A stretch of DNA of 64,000 nucleotides from Janthinobacterium lividum PAMC 25724 (GCA_000242815.2 AHHB01000044.1:62001-126000); one strand, 5' to 3'. Shown: positions 1 through 12,349, counted from the first letter of the stretch. The notes: generated by a model not told the origin, from the letters alone. Program-made: numbers and translations.

Positions 1-890
1 GGCGGCTTGACTTCCTGCGCCTCGATCTGTTTCAAGGGTACGTCGAAGCGCACGCCGGCACAACGCAGGTTATGGCGCGTCATGGCCACCATGTCGCCCG
101 AGATGTCGCTGCCGAAAATGGTCGGTTCGGCAGGCAGCGGATTGACCTTGATGGCGTTTTTCATGGCATTCCACGGCGCTGGGTCGAAGTCGTGGAAGTT
201 TTCGAAGGCGAACTGGCGCGAGGCGCCCGGTGGAATGCCTTGCAGCATCTGCGCCGCTTCGGCCAGGATGGTGCCGGAACCGCACATCGGGTCAAACAGC
301 ACCATGCCCGGCTTCCAGCCCGACACGCGCAACAGGCCAGCGGCCAGGTTTTCGCGCAGCGGTGCGTCGCCCGTCTCTTCACGCCAGCCGCGCTTGAACA
401 GGGCTTCGCCCGAGGTGTCGAGGTAGACCGTAAACGTGTGCGCGTCGAGGAAGCCGACGATGCGCATGTCCGGCGTCTTGGTGTTGACCGATGGCCGTTC
501 GTTGAACTGGTCGCGGAAGCGGTCGCAGATCGCATCCTTGATCTTCAGGGTGGTAAATTCCAGGCTGCGCAGCGGCGACTTCACGGCCGTGACGTCGACA
601 CGGATGGTGTGGTGCACGCCGAACCAGTCTTCCCAGGATTGCGCCAGGGTCAGGTCATAAATATCGTTTTCCGTCTTGTAGCCGGAATGGGCCATGCGCA
701 TCAGCACGCGCGAAGCGATGCGCGAATGCAGGTTGATGCGGTAGGAATCGAGCAGGTCGCCCGAACAGTGTACGCCGCCCGGCACCTGGTTATGCACCTT
801 CATGGTCGTACTATCCTGGGCAATCTCGCCCAGTTCCTCGGCCAGTGCCGCTTCCATGCCACGCGGGCATGGGCAAAAATATGAAGCCAT
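1..890 (-). CDS. THUMP-domain class I SAM-dependent RNA methyltransferase (3' end outside window)
   Basis: This minus-strand gene starts at the ATG at 890 and runs off the left edge, leaving 296 residues. The translation opens with a Cys-containing N-terminus (CPCPRGME), continues through a THUMP-like region (about residues 50-160), and reaches a methyltransferase SAM-binding motif, DPMCGSGT, at residues 200-207. That order matches the N-terminal half of RlmL, the 23S rRNA m2G2445 methyltransferase. In betaproteobacteria this is usually a separate protein of about 400 residues, without the RlmK half. The exact rRNA target is inferred from the family. The NPPY-type catalytic motif would lie beyond the edge and cannot be seen. 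Confidence 0.85.
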   Translation of the reverse strand, partial: MASYFCPCPRGMEAALAEELGEIAQDSTTMKVHNQVPGGVHCSGDLLDSYRINLHSRIASRVLMRMAHSGYKTENDIYDLTLAQSWEDWFGVHHTIRVDVTAVKSPLRSLEFTTLKIKDAICDRFRDQFNERPSVNTKTPDMRIVGFLDAHTFTVYLDTSGEALFKRGWREETGDAPLRENLAAGLLRVSGWKPGMVLFDPMCGSGTILAEAAQMLQGIPPGASRQFAFENFHDFDPAPWNAMKNAIKVNPLPAEPTIFGSDISGDMVAMTRHNLRCAGVRFDVPLKQIEAQEVKP

Positions 891-940
891 GGTGTACCTT
901 TTATCCGTTGAAAAACAATTAACTAAAAATTTCAAAACTT

Positions 941-974
941 GTCGGATTACGCGCGCAGCGCTAATCCGACCTAC
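941..974 (+). repeat. REP-like palindrome, copy 1
   Basis: The arms GTCGGATTA and TAATCCGAC flank a short GC-rich centre and are followed by CTAC. Related palindromes occur at 11923-11951, 11971-12006 and 34267-34300, always between genes. The form matches the REP palindromes of proteobacteria that are mobilised by RAYT transposases; no RAYT gene lies in this window. Confidence 0.75.
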
Positions 975-976
975 AA

Positions 977-1594
977 CTACAACATCTCCAGCGCGCGCTC
1001 GACAAAATCGAGGCGGTCCTGGCCCCAGTATCCTTCGCCATCGACGATGTACCACGGCGAGCCGAAGACGCTGGCGGCAGTCGCGGCCTCCGTGTTGGCA
1101 TCGTACTCGGCCTGCACGCTGGCCGTGTCCGATGTTTTCAGCAACTGGCGGCCATCAAGACCGGCATCGAGCGCGATCTGCACCAGGGTTTCCTCGTCGC
1201 CGATGTTGCGCTCTTCGGCCCACAGGCCGCGCATGATAGCGTGCGCCAGCTTCAGCGATGCTTCCACGCCATGCGCCAATCGCGTCGCGATGATGAGCTT
1301 GGCAGACGCTTCCGGCGACACGGGGAAGAACTTCGGCTGCAGGGTCAGCGGCACTTGCAGGTAAGCCGACCAGCGCGCCAGTTCGGCCAGGCGATACGCC
1401 TGGCGCTGCGGCGCGCGCTTGGCCAGCGGCAGGCCGCCCGAGACGCTGAAGACCTTGCCCAGGTCAAAGGGACGAATGTCGATCTGTGCGCCGGTCTTCG
1501 CGGCGATGGCCATCAGGCGCGCGTGACCCAGGTAGGTCCATGGCGAGTGGGGCGCGAAGAAATACTGCACGACTTTGCTCTGGCTTGCACTCAT
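977..1594 (-). CDS. DsbA-family / 2-hydroxychromene-2-carboxylate isomerase-like oxidoreductase
   Basis: This is a 205-residue thioredoxin-fold protein of the DsbA/HCCA-isomerase type. The N-terminus has the typical short strand followed by FFAPHSPWTYLG, where Ser replaces the first Cys of a redox CXXC, as in glutathione-dependent kappa-class isomerases. Near the C-terminus, VFGSPWYIVDGEGYWGQDRL is the conserved cis-Pro (GSPW) and substrate loop of this family. I chose the ATG at 1594 because a GGGGAA Shine-Dalgarno-like stretch precedes it; an upstream in-frame start at 1636 would overlap hemJ. The substrate is unknown; naphthalene-type catabolic genes are absent nearby. Confidence 0.8.
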   Translation of the reverse strand: MSASQSKVVQYFFAPHSPWTYLGHARLMAIAAKTGAQIDIRPFDLGKVFSVSGGLPLAKRAPQRQAYRLAELARWSAYLQVPLTLQPKFFPVSPEASAKLIIATRLAHGVEASLKLAHAIMRGLWAEERNIGDEETLVQIALDAGLDGRQLLKTSDTASVQAEYDANTEAATAASVFGSPWYIVDGEGYWGQDRLDFVERALEML

Positions 1595-1604
1595 CTCGAT
1601 TCCC

Positions 1605-2042
1605 CTAGAAAGGCTTGACCACGACCAGCACGACAACGACCAACAGCATTACCACCGGCACTTCATTGAACCAGCGGAACCAGGTATGGCTGCGCTTGTT
1701 GAGACCTTTTTCAAACTTGCGCAAGATAGCGCCGCAGGCGTGGTGATAGCCGAGCAGCAGCACCACGAAGGTCAGCTTGGCGTGCATCCAGCCCGGTATC
1801 TTCACGCGGCCTTCCCCGCCACCAAACATCATCCACATCAACACCAGCCCCAGCACCATCGCCGGCAGCGCCAGCACCGACATGAAGCGGTACAGTTTGC
1901 GCGCCATCAGTAACAGGCGCTCGGTGGCTACCGTTTCCGTCTCCATCGCCAGGTTCACGAAAATACGCGGCAAATAAAACAGGCCGGCAAACCAGGATGT
2001 GACAAAGACGATGTGCAAGGCTTTGATCCAGAGATAGAGCAT
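1605..2042 (-). CDS. hemJ: Protoporphyrinogen IX oxidase HemJ / UPF0093 membrane protein
   Basis: This 145-residue protein has four predicted membrane helices. It shows the UPF0093 signature: a His in the first helix (KALHIVF, His10), then WFAGLFYLPR, and the later pair His87/Lys89 in GWMHAKL. HemJ oxidises protoporphyrinogen IX to protoporphyrin IX in heme synthesis, and the His and Lys are the residues known to matter in that family. The related CopD-type annotation is the main alternative. It sits 10 bases upstream of the DsbA-like gene on the same strand. Confidence 0.75.
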   Translation of the reverse strand: MLYLWIKALHIVFVTSWFAGLFYLPRIFVNLAMETETVATERLLLMARKLYRFMSVLALPAMVLGLVLMWMMFGGGEGRVKIPGWMHAKLTFVVLLLGYHHACGAILRKFEKGLNKRSHTWFRWFNEVPVVMLLVVVVLVVVKPF

Positions 2043-2126
2043 GGGGTTCCCAGTGTCAGATAGCTACAGAAATGAGAGCACGGGCCACCTTGTGGGCCGC
2101 CCGCGAAGACGTACTACATACCATTC

Positions 2127-3398
2127 TTACTTGCGCACTTCACCGTGGCCAAAGACCACGTACTTGAGTGATGTCAGGCCTTCCAGTCCCACCGGGCCGC
2201 GCGCGTGCAGCTTGTCGTTCGAGATGCCGATCTCGGCGCCCAGGCCATATTCAAAACCATCGGCGAAACGCGTCGAGGCATTCACCATCACCGAGGCGGA
2301 ATCGACTTCGCGCAGGAAGCGCAGCGCATCGCTGTAGTCTTCCGTGATGATGGACTCCGTGTGCTTGGACGAATACTGATTAATGTGGTCCATCGCTTCG
2401 TCGATGCCGTCGACCACCTTCACCGACAGGATCGCCGCCAGGTATTCGGTGCGCCAGTCTTCCTCGGTGGCCGGCACCAGATGCGGATAGGAAGCGGCAG
2501 CCAGAATCGCATGGCTTTCAGGATCGGCACGCAGTTCCACCTGCTTGCTCAGGTACAGTTCGGCCAGCTGTGGCAGTACGCTGGCGGCGATGGCGCGCGA
2601 CACCAGCAGCGTTTCCATGGTGTTGCAGGTACCGTAGCGATGGCACTTCGCGTTGAAGCCGATATCAATCGCTTTCCTGACATCGGCCTTGGCGTCGATA
2701 TACACGTGGCAGATGCCATCGAGGTGCTTGATCATCGGCACGGTCGCCTCTTCCATCAGGCGTGCGATCAGTCCCTTGCCGCCGCGCGGCACGATGACGT
2801 CCACGTATTGCGGCATGGTGATCAGACAGCCGACGGCGGCGCGGTCGGTGGTGTCGATCACTTGCACGGCATCGGCCGGAAGACCTGCTCCCAGCAAGCC
2901 CTCTGCCACCAGCTTGGCCAGCGCACGGTTGCAATGAATCGCTTCCGAACCGCCGCGTAAAATCGTCGCGTTGCCGCTCTTGATGCACAGGCCGGCGGCG
3001 TCTATCGTCACGTTCGGACGCGCTTCATAGATGATGCCGATGACGCCCAGCGGCACGCGCATCTGCCCCACCTGGATGCCCGTCGGACGATATTTCATGT
3101 TCGATATTTCGCCGATCGGATCGGCCAGCGCAACGATCTGCGTCAAGCCTTCAACCATGCTGGCGATGGCGGCGTCGGATAAGGTCAGACGGTCGAGCAT
3201 GGCTGGCGCCAGACCGGCGGCGGCCGCCGCATCGAGGTCGCGCTGATTGGCCGCGCGCAGCAGATCGGCATCGCGCACGATGGCGGCGGCGATCAGGCTC
3301 AAGGCGCGGTTGCGCGTGGCGCTGTCAGCACGCGCCATGGCGCGCGATGCCGCGCGCGCGCGCATACCGACGTCCTGCATATATTCAGAGATATCCAT
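2127..3398 (-). CDS. proA: Gamma-glutamyl phosphate reductase
   Basis: ProA reduces gamma-glutamyl phosphate with NADPH to glutamate-5-semialdehyde, the second step of proline synthesis. The 423-residue length is normal. The sequence shows the NAD(P)-binding region ([20 protein letters not shown]) and the catalytic cysteine motif [11 protein letters not shown] chose the ATG at 3398 ([11 protein letters not shown]); an upstream in-frame ATG at 3416 would add six residues. It follows holA on the same strand and is probably cotranscribed with it. Confidence 0.95.
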   Translation of the reverse strand: MDISEYMQDVGMRARAASRAMARADSATRNRALSLIAAAIVRDADLLRAANQRDLDAAAAAGLAPAMLDRLTLSDAAIASMVEGLTQIVALADPIGEISNMKYRPTGIQVGQMRVPLGVIGIIYEARPNVTIDAAGLCIKSGNATILRGGSEAIHCNRALAKLVAEGLLGAGLPADAVQVIDTTDRAAVGCLITMPQYVDVIVPRGGKGLIARLMEEATVPMIKHLDGICHVYIDAKADVRKAIDIGFNAKCHRYGTCNTMETLLVSRAIAASVLPQLAELYLSKQVELRADPESHAILAAASYPHLVPATEEDWRTEYLAAILSVKVVDGIDEAMDHINQYSSKHTESIITEDYSDALRFLREVDSASVMVNASTRFADGFEYGLGAEIGISNDKLHARGPVGLEGLTSLKYVVFGHGEVRK

Positions 3399-3432
3399 GC
3401 TCGTATCCGCTTCCATCCATATTTATAAAAAC

Positions 3433-4449
3433 CTAGCCTCGGGCGATCTTCAGGCCCAACTGCAGCATGGCGTCCCAGGCGTCGCCCGCGTAGCCCTTGG
3501 CGCGCAAGCCCTTGATCATCTTGTCAACCTGCGCCGCCTGCTGCAGCGCCGCTTCCAGCACCGGCAGCGAAATGCGCCGCAGGGCCGGTTCCATCATCCG
3601 CTCGCGCGGTCCCCAGATGCGGTATTCCTTCAGCAGCGCGCCCAATGGGCGCCCTTGCGCCATGCCGGCCTTCAATTTTAACAGCGTGCGGATTTCCTCG
3701 GAGACGGCCCACAAGACCAGCGGCAGCGCCTCGCCCTCGCCTTTCAAGCCTTCGAGCATGCGCACCAGGCGCGCCGGATCGCCGGCCAACATGGCTTCGG
3801 ACAGCTTGAAGACATCGTAGCGGGCCACGTTCAGCACCGCATCCTGCACTTGTTCATACGTCAGCTTGCCCGCTGCATGCAGCAAGCCCAGTTTCTGAAT
3901 TTCCTGGTGCGCTGCCAGCAAATTGCCCTCCACCCGCTCGGCAATGAAGTCGATGCTGGCCCGTTCGGCACTCTGCCCCTGCGCGCCCAGACGCTGGGAT
4001 ATCCAAGCCGGCAACTGTGCCCGCTCCACATTCGCAATCTCGATATACACGGCCGCCTGCTGCAGGCTGGCCACCCACGCCGCCTTCTGCGTGGCCCAGT
4101 CCAGCTTGGGCAAGGTGATCAGTGTCAGGTTATCGGGGCTGAGGTTTTTGGCATAGCTTTGCAGCGCGGCGCCGCCATCCTTGCCAGGCTTGCCGGTAGG
4201 GATGCGCAGCTCGATCAGTTTTTTATCGCCGAACAGCGACAACTCCTGATTCGCCGCCAGCAGTTCGCCCCACTTGAAGCTGCGTTCCACCGTCAGCACG
4301 TCACGCTCGGAAAACCCTTGCGCGCGCGCCGCGCGGCGGATCTTGTCGGCCGCTTCCAGCGCCAGCAAGTGTTCGTCGCTGGTGATCACATACAGCTGCG
4401 CCAGCGGCTTGGCCAGATGCCCATCGAGCGCGTCTATCCGCAATTGCAT
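3433..4449 (-). CDS. holA: DNA polymerase III subunit delta
   Basis: HolA is the delta subunit of the clamp loader, the subunit that opens the beta clamp. The 338-residue protein begins MQLRIDALDGHL and shows the family's features: an N-terminal AAA+-like domain with YVITSDEHLLALEAADKIR, a long LLAANQELSLFGDKKLIELRIP segment that contacts the beta clamp, and a C-terminal helical collar domain. The gene lies immediately downstream of lptE, the conserved leuS-lptE-holA order of many beta- and gammaproteobacteria. Confidence 0.95.
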   Translation of the reverse strand: MQLRIDALDGHLAKPLAQLYVITSDEHLLALEAADKIRRAARAQGFSERDVLTVERSFKWGELLAANQELSLFGDKKLIELRIPTGKPGKDGGAALQSYAKNLSPDNLTLITLPKLDWATQKAAWVASLQQAAVYIEIANVERAQLPAWISQRLGAQGQSAERASIDFIAERVEGNLLAAHQEIQKLGLLHAAGKLTYEQVQDAVLNVARYDVFKLSEAMLAGDPARLVRMLEGLKGEGEALPLVLWAVSEEIRTLLKLKAGMAQGRPLGALLKEYRIWGPRERMMEPALRRISLPVLEAALQQAAQVDKMIKGLRAKGYAGDAWDAMLQLGLKIARG

Positions 4450-4459
4450 GGCGTCCCCG

Positions 4460-5059
4460 TTACTGCTGCGGGGCTGCCGGCGCGACCGGGGTCACTGGCG
4501 CCACCGACATGGCCGGCAGCACCGGCTTGATGGCCGCCAGGCGGCGCATGATCTGCTGCACCAGATCGTTGCGCATGTCGCGGTACAGCGCCGCCTCCTC
4601 GGTTTCCTTGGCCAGTACCTGCGATTCATCGAAGGTGATCGGACGCACCAGGTTGATGGTCGTCGGTGCCAGCAGCTGATTGCCGGCCTTGTCCACGACG
4701 CGGAAATTGATCGAATAGCCGAGTTGGTACTCTTGCACGCGGCCATTTCTATTCAACGACAATATGCTTTTAGTACGATTACTCTCCGGATCGCTGAGCA
4801 CCTCAAGGACAGCGTCGGCGCCATCCTTGGTGTCGACCACCTGGGTGCTGCCAATGGCGCGGATATAGCGCTTCAGGCCAATCGCCAGCGGCGATGTCTC
4901 GGGCAAACCGATGTACATCGTCGCAAACGGCAGCATGAAACTTCCGTTCGATCCGCGCAAATGAAAGCCGCAGGCCGACAGCAGCACGGTCAGGGCGATG
5001 GCCAGCATGGCGCGCCAGGCGCGCCCGCCGAACAGCGAAACGGAAAAGGAAGTCGTCAT
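4460..5059 (-). CDS. lptE: LPS assembly lipoprotein LptE
   Basis: LptE plugs the LptD barrel and helps insert lipopolysaccharide into the outer membrane. The 199-residue product starts MTTSFSVSLFGG and has a hydrophobic signal segment ending in the lipobox LSAC, followed by GFHLRG, the hallmark start of mature LptE. I chose the ATG at 5059, two bases after the leuS stop. The C-terminal 25 residues are rich in Ala, Pro and Val. Its partner lptD is at 36.9-39.2 kb in this window. Confidence 0.92.
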   Translation of the reverse strand: MTTSFSVSLFGGRAWRAMLAIALTVLLSACGFHLRGSNGSFMLPFATMYIGLPETSPLAIGLKRYIRAIGSTQVVDTKDGADAVLEVLSDPESNRTKSILSLNRNGRVQEYQLGYSINFRVVDKAGNQLLAPTTINLVRPITFDESQVLAKETEEAALYRDMRNDLVQQIMRRLAAIKPVLPAMSVAPVTPVAPAAPQQ

Positions 5060-5061
5060 GA

Positions 5062-8057
<2,996 letters not shown>

Positions 8058-8423
8058 ATGATCAAAGGCTTACGCACAGTCACCTATCCCGTCCCCGACC
8101 TGGACAAGGCCAAGGCCTGGTACAGCCAGGTATTTAATACGCAGCCGTATTTCGACCAGCCCTTCTATGTCGGCTTTAACATCGGCGGCTTCGAGTTGGG
8201 CTTGCTGTCGGACGGCCAAGCTGGCGCGCAGGGCAGCGTGACGTACTGGGGCGTGGACGGCATCGAGCAGGAAGTCGAGCGCATTATCGCGCTAGGCGGC
8301 AGCCTGCACCATCCGATCACGGATGTGGGCGACGGCATCCGCACGGTGGAATTGCTCGACCCGTTCGGCAACCAGATCGGTTTCATCGACAATCCCCATT
8401 TCGATGCCGCCAAGGTCGTTTAA
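8058..8423 (+). CDS. VOC family (glyoxalase/bleomycin-resistance fold) protein
   Basis: This is a 121-residue single VOC module. It begins MIKGLRTVTYPVPDLDKAKAW, the usual first beta-strand and helix, and ends with the second metal-side strand containing VELLDPFGNQIGFIDNP. Proteins of this type bind a divalent metal and act as lyases, dioxygenases or resistance proteins. No specific substrate can be assigned. An AGGAG Shine-Dalgarno sequence at 8047-8051 fixes the ATG at 8058. It converges with the LysR gene, overlapping its stop by four bases. Confidence 0.85.
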   Translation: MIKGLRTVTYPVPDLDKAKAWYSQVFNTQPYFDQPFYVGFNIGGFELGLLSDGQAGAQGSVTYWGVDGIEQEVERIIALGGSLHHPITDVGDGIRTVELLDPFGNQIGFIDNPHFDAAKVV

Positions 8424-9316
8424 GCCGCCTCGTCCTGCAACCATCGCCGCAACTGCTGCAAGGCCAGCTTTTCATGCGCCGCTTCGGGCGTGATCAGGTA
8501 ATACGCGCGCTGGCCGCGCAGTGGGCGCTCGCATGCGATGCATAGCTCGCCGCGCGCCAGTTCCGCCTCGACCAGCATACGCGGCAACAAGACCACGCCC
8601 TGCCCCTGCACGGCCGCCATGGCCAGCATGGAAAACAGTTCGTAGCGGGCGCCATAGCGTGCCAGTTCCCCATCGACCTGCATGGCGTCAAACCACTGGC
8701 GCCAGGCGCCCGGTCGCGTACTTTGTTGCAACAAGGTCAGTTCCAGCAAATCCTGCGCCTGCCAATGGCTGCGCGCCGCCAGCAGGCGGGGGCTGGCGAC
8801 GGGCACGATTTCTTCATGCATGAGCAAGGTGGCGCGCGTGCCGGGCCAGCGCGCCAATTGCTCGGGCGTGCCCGCGTACAAGGCGCCGTCGTATTCCGTA
8901 TCGGCAAACATGAACGGTTTCGTATAGGCGTCGATATGCACGACGATCTCGGGGTGCAAGCGCGCCAGCGATGACAGACGCGGCATCAGCCAGCGCGTGG
9001 CAAACGTGGGCACGGACGCGAGCTGCAAGGCCCCGCCGCCGCCCTGGCGCGCCATGGTGTCGAGCGTATCGCGCTCCAGGCCATCGAGGCGGGCGGCGAT
9101 CTGGCGCGCATACGCGGCACCGGCACTGGTCAGCAGTACACCGTGGCGCGTGCGCTGGAATAATTGCACGCCAAGAAAGCTTTCCAAGGAAGATATCTGC
9201 CGCGATACGGCGCTTTGCGTCAACGACAGTTCGCGCGCCGCATGCGTGTAGCTTTGGTGGCGCGCCGCCGCCTCGAAGCAATTCAAGGCTTGCAGCATGG
9301 GGATTTTGCGTGACAT
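8420..9316 (-). CDS. LysR-family transcriptional regulator, probable regulator of gcdH
   Basis: This is a 298-residue LysR protein. The N-terminal helix-turn-helix reads ALNCFEAAARHQSYTHAARELS-LTQSAVSRQISSLE, resembling the GcvA subgroup. The C-terminal part is the effector-binding domain. I chose the ATG at 9316, since the longer frame to 9424 overlaps the promoter region. It is divergent from gcdH and the CoA-transferase gene, the arrangement known for GcdR in Pseudomonas glutarate catabolism. A T-N11-A palindrome lies between the two genes. The GcdR role is inferred from context. Confidence 0.85.
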   Translation of the reverse strand: MSRKIPMLQALNCFEAAARHQSYTHAARELSLTQSAVSRQISSLESFLGVQLFQRTRHGVLLTSAGAAYARQIAARLDGLERDTLDTMARQGGGGALQLASVPTFATRWLMPRLSSLARLHPEIVVHIDAYTKPFMFADTEYDGALYAGTPEQLARWPGTRATLLMHEEIVPVASPRLLAARSHWQAQDLLELTLLQQSTRPGAWRQWFDAMQVDGELARYGARYELFSMLAMAAVQGQGVVLLPRMLVEAELARGELCIACERPLRGQRAYYLITPEAAHEKLALQQLRRWLQDEAA

Positions 9317-9359
9317 GGGGATATCCGGCCAGTAAAAGAACCCTAGTATGGCGCAAGAT

Positions 9360-9374
9360 ATGCGTAATACGCAT
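9360..9374 (+). promoter_or_regulatory. Perfect palindrome ATGCGTAATACGCAT, candidate LysR operator
   Basis: This 15-bp perfect palindrome contains a T-N11-A core (T at 9361, A at 9373), the classical LysR-type binding motif. It is 44 bases upstream of the LysR start and about 100 bases upstream of gcdH, where an activator site is expected. Confidence 0.6.
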
Positions 9375-9476
9375 GTCTGGGTGCGAAAATATCGTTTGCG
9401 CAAGGCTAGGCAAAAACCTACCATGAGGCATATTCAATCTTGCGCCGATCACCGGCGCTCACCTGCGAGGCCTGTG

Positions 9477-10658
9477 ATGAGCAAAACCGTATTCGACTGG
9501 AATTCCCCCCTGCTGCTGGAAGATCAACTGACAGGCGAGGAACGCGCCGTGCTGGAAGCGGCCCGCGACTATTGCCAGGGCAGCCTGGTGCCACGCGTGC
9601 TCGAATCATTCCGCCATGGCCGCACGGACGCCGCCATCTTCCGCGAAATGGGCGAGCTGGGCTTGCTGGGCAGCACGATACCCGAACAATACGGCGGCGC
9701 CGGCCTGAACTATGTCTGCTACGGCCTGGCGGCGCGCGAAGTCGAGCGCGTCGATTCGGGCTACCGCTCGATGATGAGCGTGCAATCGTCGCTGGTCATG
9801 GTGCCGATCAACGCCTTCGGCAACGAAGAGACCAAGCAAAAGTACCTACCGAAACTGGCGACGGGCGAATTCATCGGCTGCTTCGGCCTGACGGAACCGG
9901 ACCACGGCTCCGATCCTGGCAGCATGGTCACGCGCGCGCGCAAGGTACCGGGCGGCTATAGCCTGTCCGGTGCCAAGATGTGGATCACCAACAGCCCCAT
10001 CGCCGACGTGTTCGTCGTCTGGGCCAAGGACGATGAAGGCGCGATTCGCGGCTTCGTGCTGGAAAAAGGCTGGAAAGGCCTGTCGGCACCGGAAATCCAC
10101 GGTAAGGTGGGCTTGCGCACCAGCATCACCGGTGAAATCGTCATGGATGAAGTATTTTGCCCGGAAGAAAACGCCTTCCCGGACGTGCGCGGCTTGAAAG
10201 GCCCATTCACATGCCTGAACAGCGCCCGCTACGGCATCGCCTGGGGCGCGCTGGGCGCAGCCGAAGACTGCTACCTGAAGGCACGCCAGTACACGATGGA
10301 CCGCAAGCAATTCGGCCGCCCTCTTGCTGCCAATCAATTGGTGCAAAAGAAACTGGCTGACATGCTCACGGAAATCACCATGGGCTTGCAAGGCTGCTTG
10401 CGCCTGGGCCGCATGAAAGATGAAGGCTCGCCTGCCGTGGAAATCACTTCCATCATGAAACGCAACAGCTGCGGCAAGGCACTCGATATTGCCCGCGTGG
10501 CGCGCGACATGATGGGTGGCAACGGCATTTCCGACGAGTACGGCGTGATCCGCCACCTGGTCAACCTGGAAGTGGTCAACACCTATGAAGGCACGCACGA
10601 TGTGCACGCGCTGATCATCGGCCGCGCCATCACCGGCATCTCCGCCTTCAGCAACTGA
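9477..10658 (+). CDS. gcdH: Glutaryl-CoA dehydrogenase
   Basis: GcdH oxidises and decarboxylates glutaryl-CoA to crotonyl-CoA using FAD, a step in lysine, tryptophan and glutarate breakdown. The 393-residue protein starts [19 protein letters not shown], as family members do. It has the FAD-binding [16 protein letters not shown] stretch, the arginine-containing [15 protein letters not shown] segment, and the catalytic Glu in [20 protein letters not shown] near the C-terminus. The ATG at 9477 is preceded by GAGG; the frame extends upstream without a better site. It overlaps the next gene at TGATG. Confidence 0.95.
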   Translation: MSKTVFDWNSPLLLEDQLTGEERAVLEAARDYCQGSLVPRVLESFRHGRTDAAIFREMGELGLLGSTIPEQYGGAGLNYVCYGLAAREVERVDSGYRSMMSVQSSLVMVPINAFGNEETKQKYLPKLATGEFIGCFGLTEPDHGSDPGSMVTRARKVPGGYSLSGAKMWITNSPIADVFVVWAKDDEGAIRGFVLEKGWKGLSAPEIHGKVGLRTSITGEIVMDEVFCPEENAFPDVRGLKGPFTCLNSARYGIAWGALGAAEDCYLKARQYTMDRKQFGRPLAANQLVQKKLADMLTEITMGLQGCLRLGRMKDEGSPAVEITSIMKRNSCGKALDIARVARDMMGGNGISDEYGVIRHLVNLEVVNTYEGTHDVHALIIGRAITGISAFSN

Positions 10659-11905
10659 TGGACGCCTTGGCCTCCACCCTGCGGCCCGCGCCGCTGACCG
10701 GCTTGCGCGTACTGGACCTGTCGCGCGTGCTGGCCGGTCCCTGGGCCGGGCAATTGCTGGCCGACCTGGGCGCCGACGTGGTCAAGGTGGAACAGCCGGG
10801 ACGCGGCGACGACACGCGCTCCTGGGGGCCGCCGTATCTGAAAGATGAAGACGGCCGCGATACGGCCGAGGCCGCTTATTTTCAGTGCGCCAACCGCAAC
10901 AAGCGCTCGCTGTGCATCGACCTGGCTGCCCCTGAAGGCCAGGCGCTGGTGCGCAAGCTAGCTGGCGAAGCGGATGTATTGCTGGAAAACTTCAAGCTGG
11001 ACGGTTTGAAGCAATACGGTTTAGACGCGGCCAGCCTCATGGCGCTCAATCCTCGCCTGGTCTACTGCTCCATCACGGGCTTTGGACAGGATGGCCCGTA
11101 TGCGGCGCGCGCCGGCTATGACTTTTTGATCCAGGGCATGGGCGGCCTGATGAGCATCACGGGCTTGCCCGATGGCCAGCCAGGTGCCGGGCCGCAAAAA
11201 GTGGGCGTGGCGCAAACGGATATCATGACGGGCCTGTATGCGACCATCGCCGTGCAGGCAGCGCTGGCCGAACGGCAACGCTCGGGCCTGGGCCAGCATA
11301 TCGACCTGGCCCTGCTCGACGTGCAAGTGGCGGCCCTGGGCAACCAGGCGGCTAATTACTTGTGCGGCGGCAAAGTGCCTCAGCGCATGGGCAATGCGCA
11401 TCCGAACATTGTTCCATATCAAGACTTCCCTACGGCCGATGGCGACATGATTTTGGCGATCGGCAACGATGGCCAGTTTTCCCGCTTTTGCGCCATCGTC
11501 GGCCATCCGGAGTGGGCGCTGGACGAACGCTACGCCACCAATCCGCAGCGCGTGGCGCACCGGGCCACCCTGATCCCCTTGCTGCGCCAAGCTACCGTCA
11601 TGCGCACGACGGCCGAGTGGATCAGCGCCTTCGAGGCACAGGCCGTGCCGTGCGGCCCCGTCAACCGCATCGACCAGGTGTTTGCCGACCCGCAAGTGCT
11701 CGCGCGTGGCTTGAAAGTGCAAATGCCGCATCCGACGGCGGGCACGGTGGCGCTGGTGGCCAATCCCGTGCGCCTGTCCGGCTCGCCGGTGCAGTACCGC
11801 TTGCCGCCGCCGTTGCTGGGGCAGCATACGCAGGAAGTGCTGCACGAGTGGCTGGGCCTCGATGGCTGCCAGATCGACGGCTTGCGCGAACGCAAGGTAG
11901 TGTAA
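10658..11905 (+). CDS. CaiB/BaiF family CoA-transferase, probable succinyl-CoA:glutarate CoA-transferase
   Basis: This is a 415-residue class III CoA-transferase. The start TGLRVLDLSRVLAGPWAGQLLADLGADVVKVE is the family signature, and the following region carries KRSLCIDLAAPEG and the catalytic aspartate segment around YDFLIQGMGGLMSITG. Translational coupling to gcdH (TGATG) supports a role in forming glutaryl-CoA from glutarate, as described for GcdG in Pseudomonas and SUGCT in animals. The substrate is inferred from context. Confidence 0.88.
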   Translation: MDALASTLRPAPLTGLRVLDLSRVLAGPWAGQLLADLGADVVKVEQPGRGDDTRSWGPPYLKDEDGRDTAEAAYFQCANRNKRSLCIDLAAPEGQALVRKLAGEADVLLENFKLDGLKQYGLDAASLMALNPRLVYCSITGFGQDGPYAARAGYDFLIQGMGGLMSITGLPDGQPGAGPQKVGVAQTDIMTGLYATIAVQAALAERQRSGLGQHIDLALLDVQVAALGNQAANYLCGGKVPQRMGNAHPNIVPYQDFPTADGDMILAIGNDGQFSRFCAIVGHPEWALDERYATNPQRVAHRATLIPLLRQATVMRTTAEWISAFEAQAVPCGPVNRIDQVFADPQVLARGLKVQMPHPTAGTVALVANPVRLSGSPVQYRLPPPLLGQHTQEVLHEWLGLDGCQIDGLRERKVV

Positions 11906-11922
11906 ATGTTGCTCGTCTGGAC

Positions 11923-12006
11923 GTCGGATTAGCGCTTGCGCGTAATCCGACTTTCACAGCCAACAATGTTGTCGGATTACGGCCCGCAGGGCCTAATCCG
12001 ACCTAC
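11923..12006 (+). repeat. Pair of REP-like palindromes in opposite orientation (BIME-like)
   Basis: The two palindromes are at 11923-11951 and 11971-12006. Each has GTCGGATTA/TAATCCGAC arms. Judged by the asymmetric base between arm and loop, the first is inverted relative to the second, and only the second is followed by CCTAC. They lie between convergent genes (the CoA-transferase and the barstar-like gene), where they could also act as a bidirectional terminator or mRNA stabiliser. Confidence 0.75.
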
Positions 12007-12014
12007 GATTCTAT

Positions 12015-12341
12015 TCACTTGAGTACCAGCTTCAACGCCGGCTTTTCACCATAATCTTCGTAGCGCTCATTGATGCCGGCGATACAGAACGTGATCTCTT
12101 CCAGCAAGTCGGGCACCTGCGCCTTCATGGCCTGCGCGTCTTGCACGACAATTTCCAGCACTTCGTTCGGTTTCAAACGGAACTGGGTCATGTTTTCATC
12201 GTCGCGCAGATAGCTGAGGCAATCGACCCAGGCATCCATGCTGTTGCCGTAGAACGCGGGGAAACCGAAGGCTGGCGCGCATTGCGCGTGAAAGCTCGCT
12301 TCGTCGGTGATGTCTTTTCCATTCAGGATCGCAGTGGCCAT
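12015..12341 (-). CDS. Barstar-family protein
   Basis: This 108-residue acidic protein fits the barstar (ribonuclease inhibitor) fold. It opens with a short strand and the segment SFHAQCAPAFGFPAFYGNSM, followed by DAWVDCLSYL, which matches the conserved FGFPxYYGxNxDALxDCL motif. Barstar inhibits barnase-type RNases; relatives in proteobacteria often have no known partner. No barnase-like ORF is next to it. It lies eight bases downstream of dapB on the same strand, so it probably shares the dapB transcript. Confidence 0.85.
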   Translation of the reverse strand: MATAILNGKDITDEASFHAQCAPAFGFPAFYGNSMDAWVDCLSYLRDDENMTQFRLKPNEVLEIVVQDAQAMKAQVPDLLEEITFCIAGINERYEDYGEKPALKLVLK

Positions 12342-12349
12342 AATGTTCC

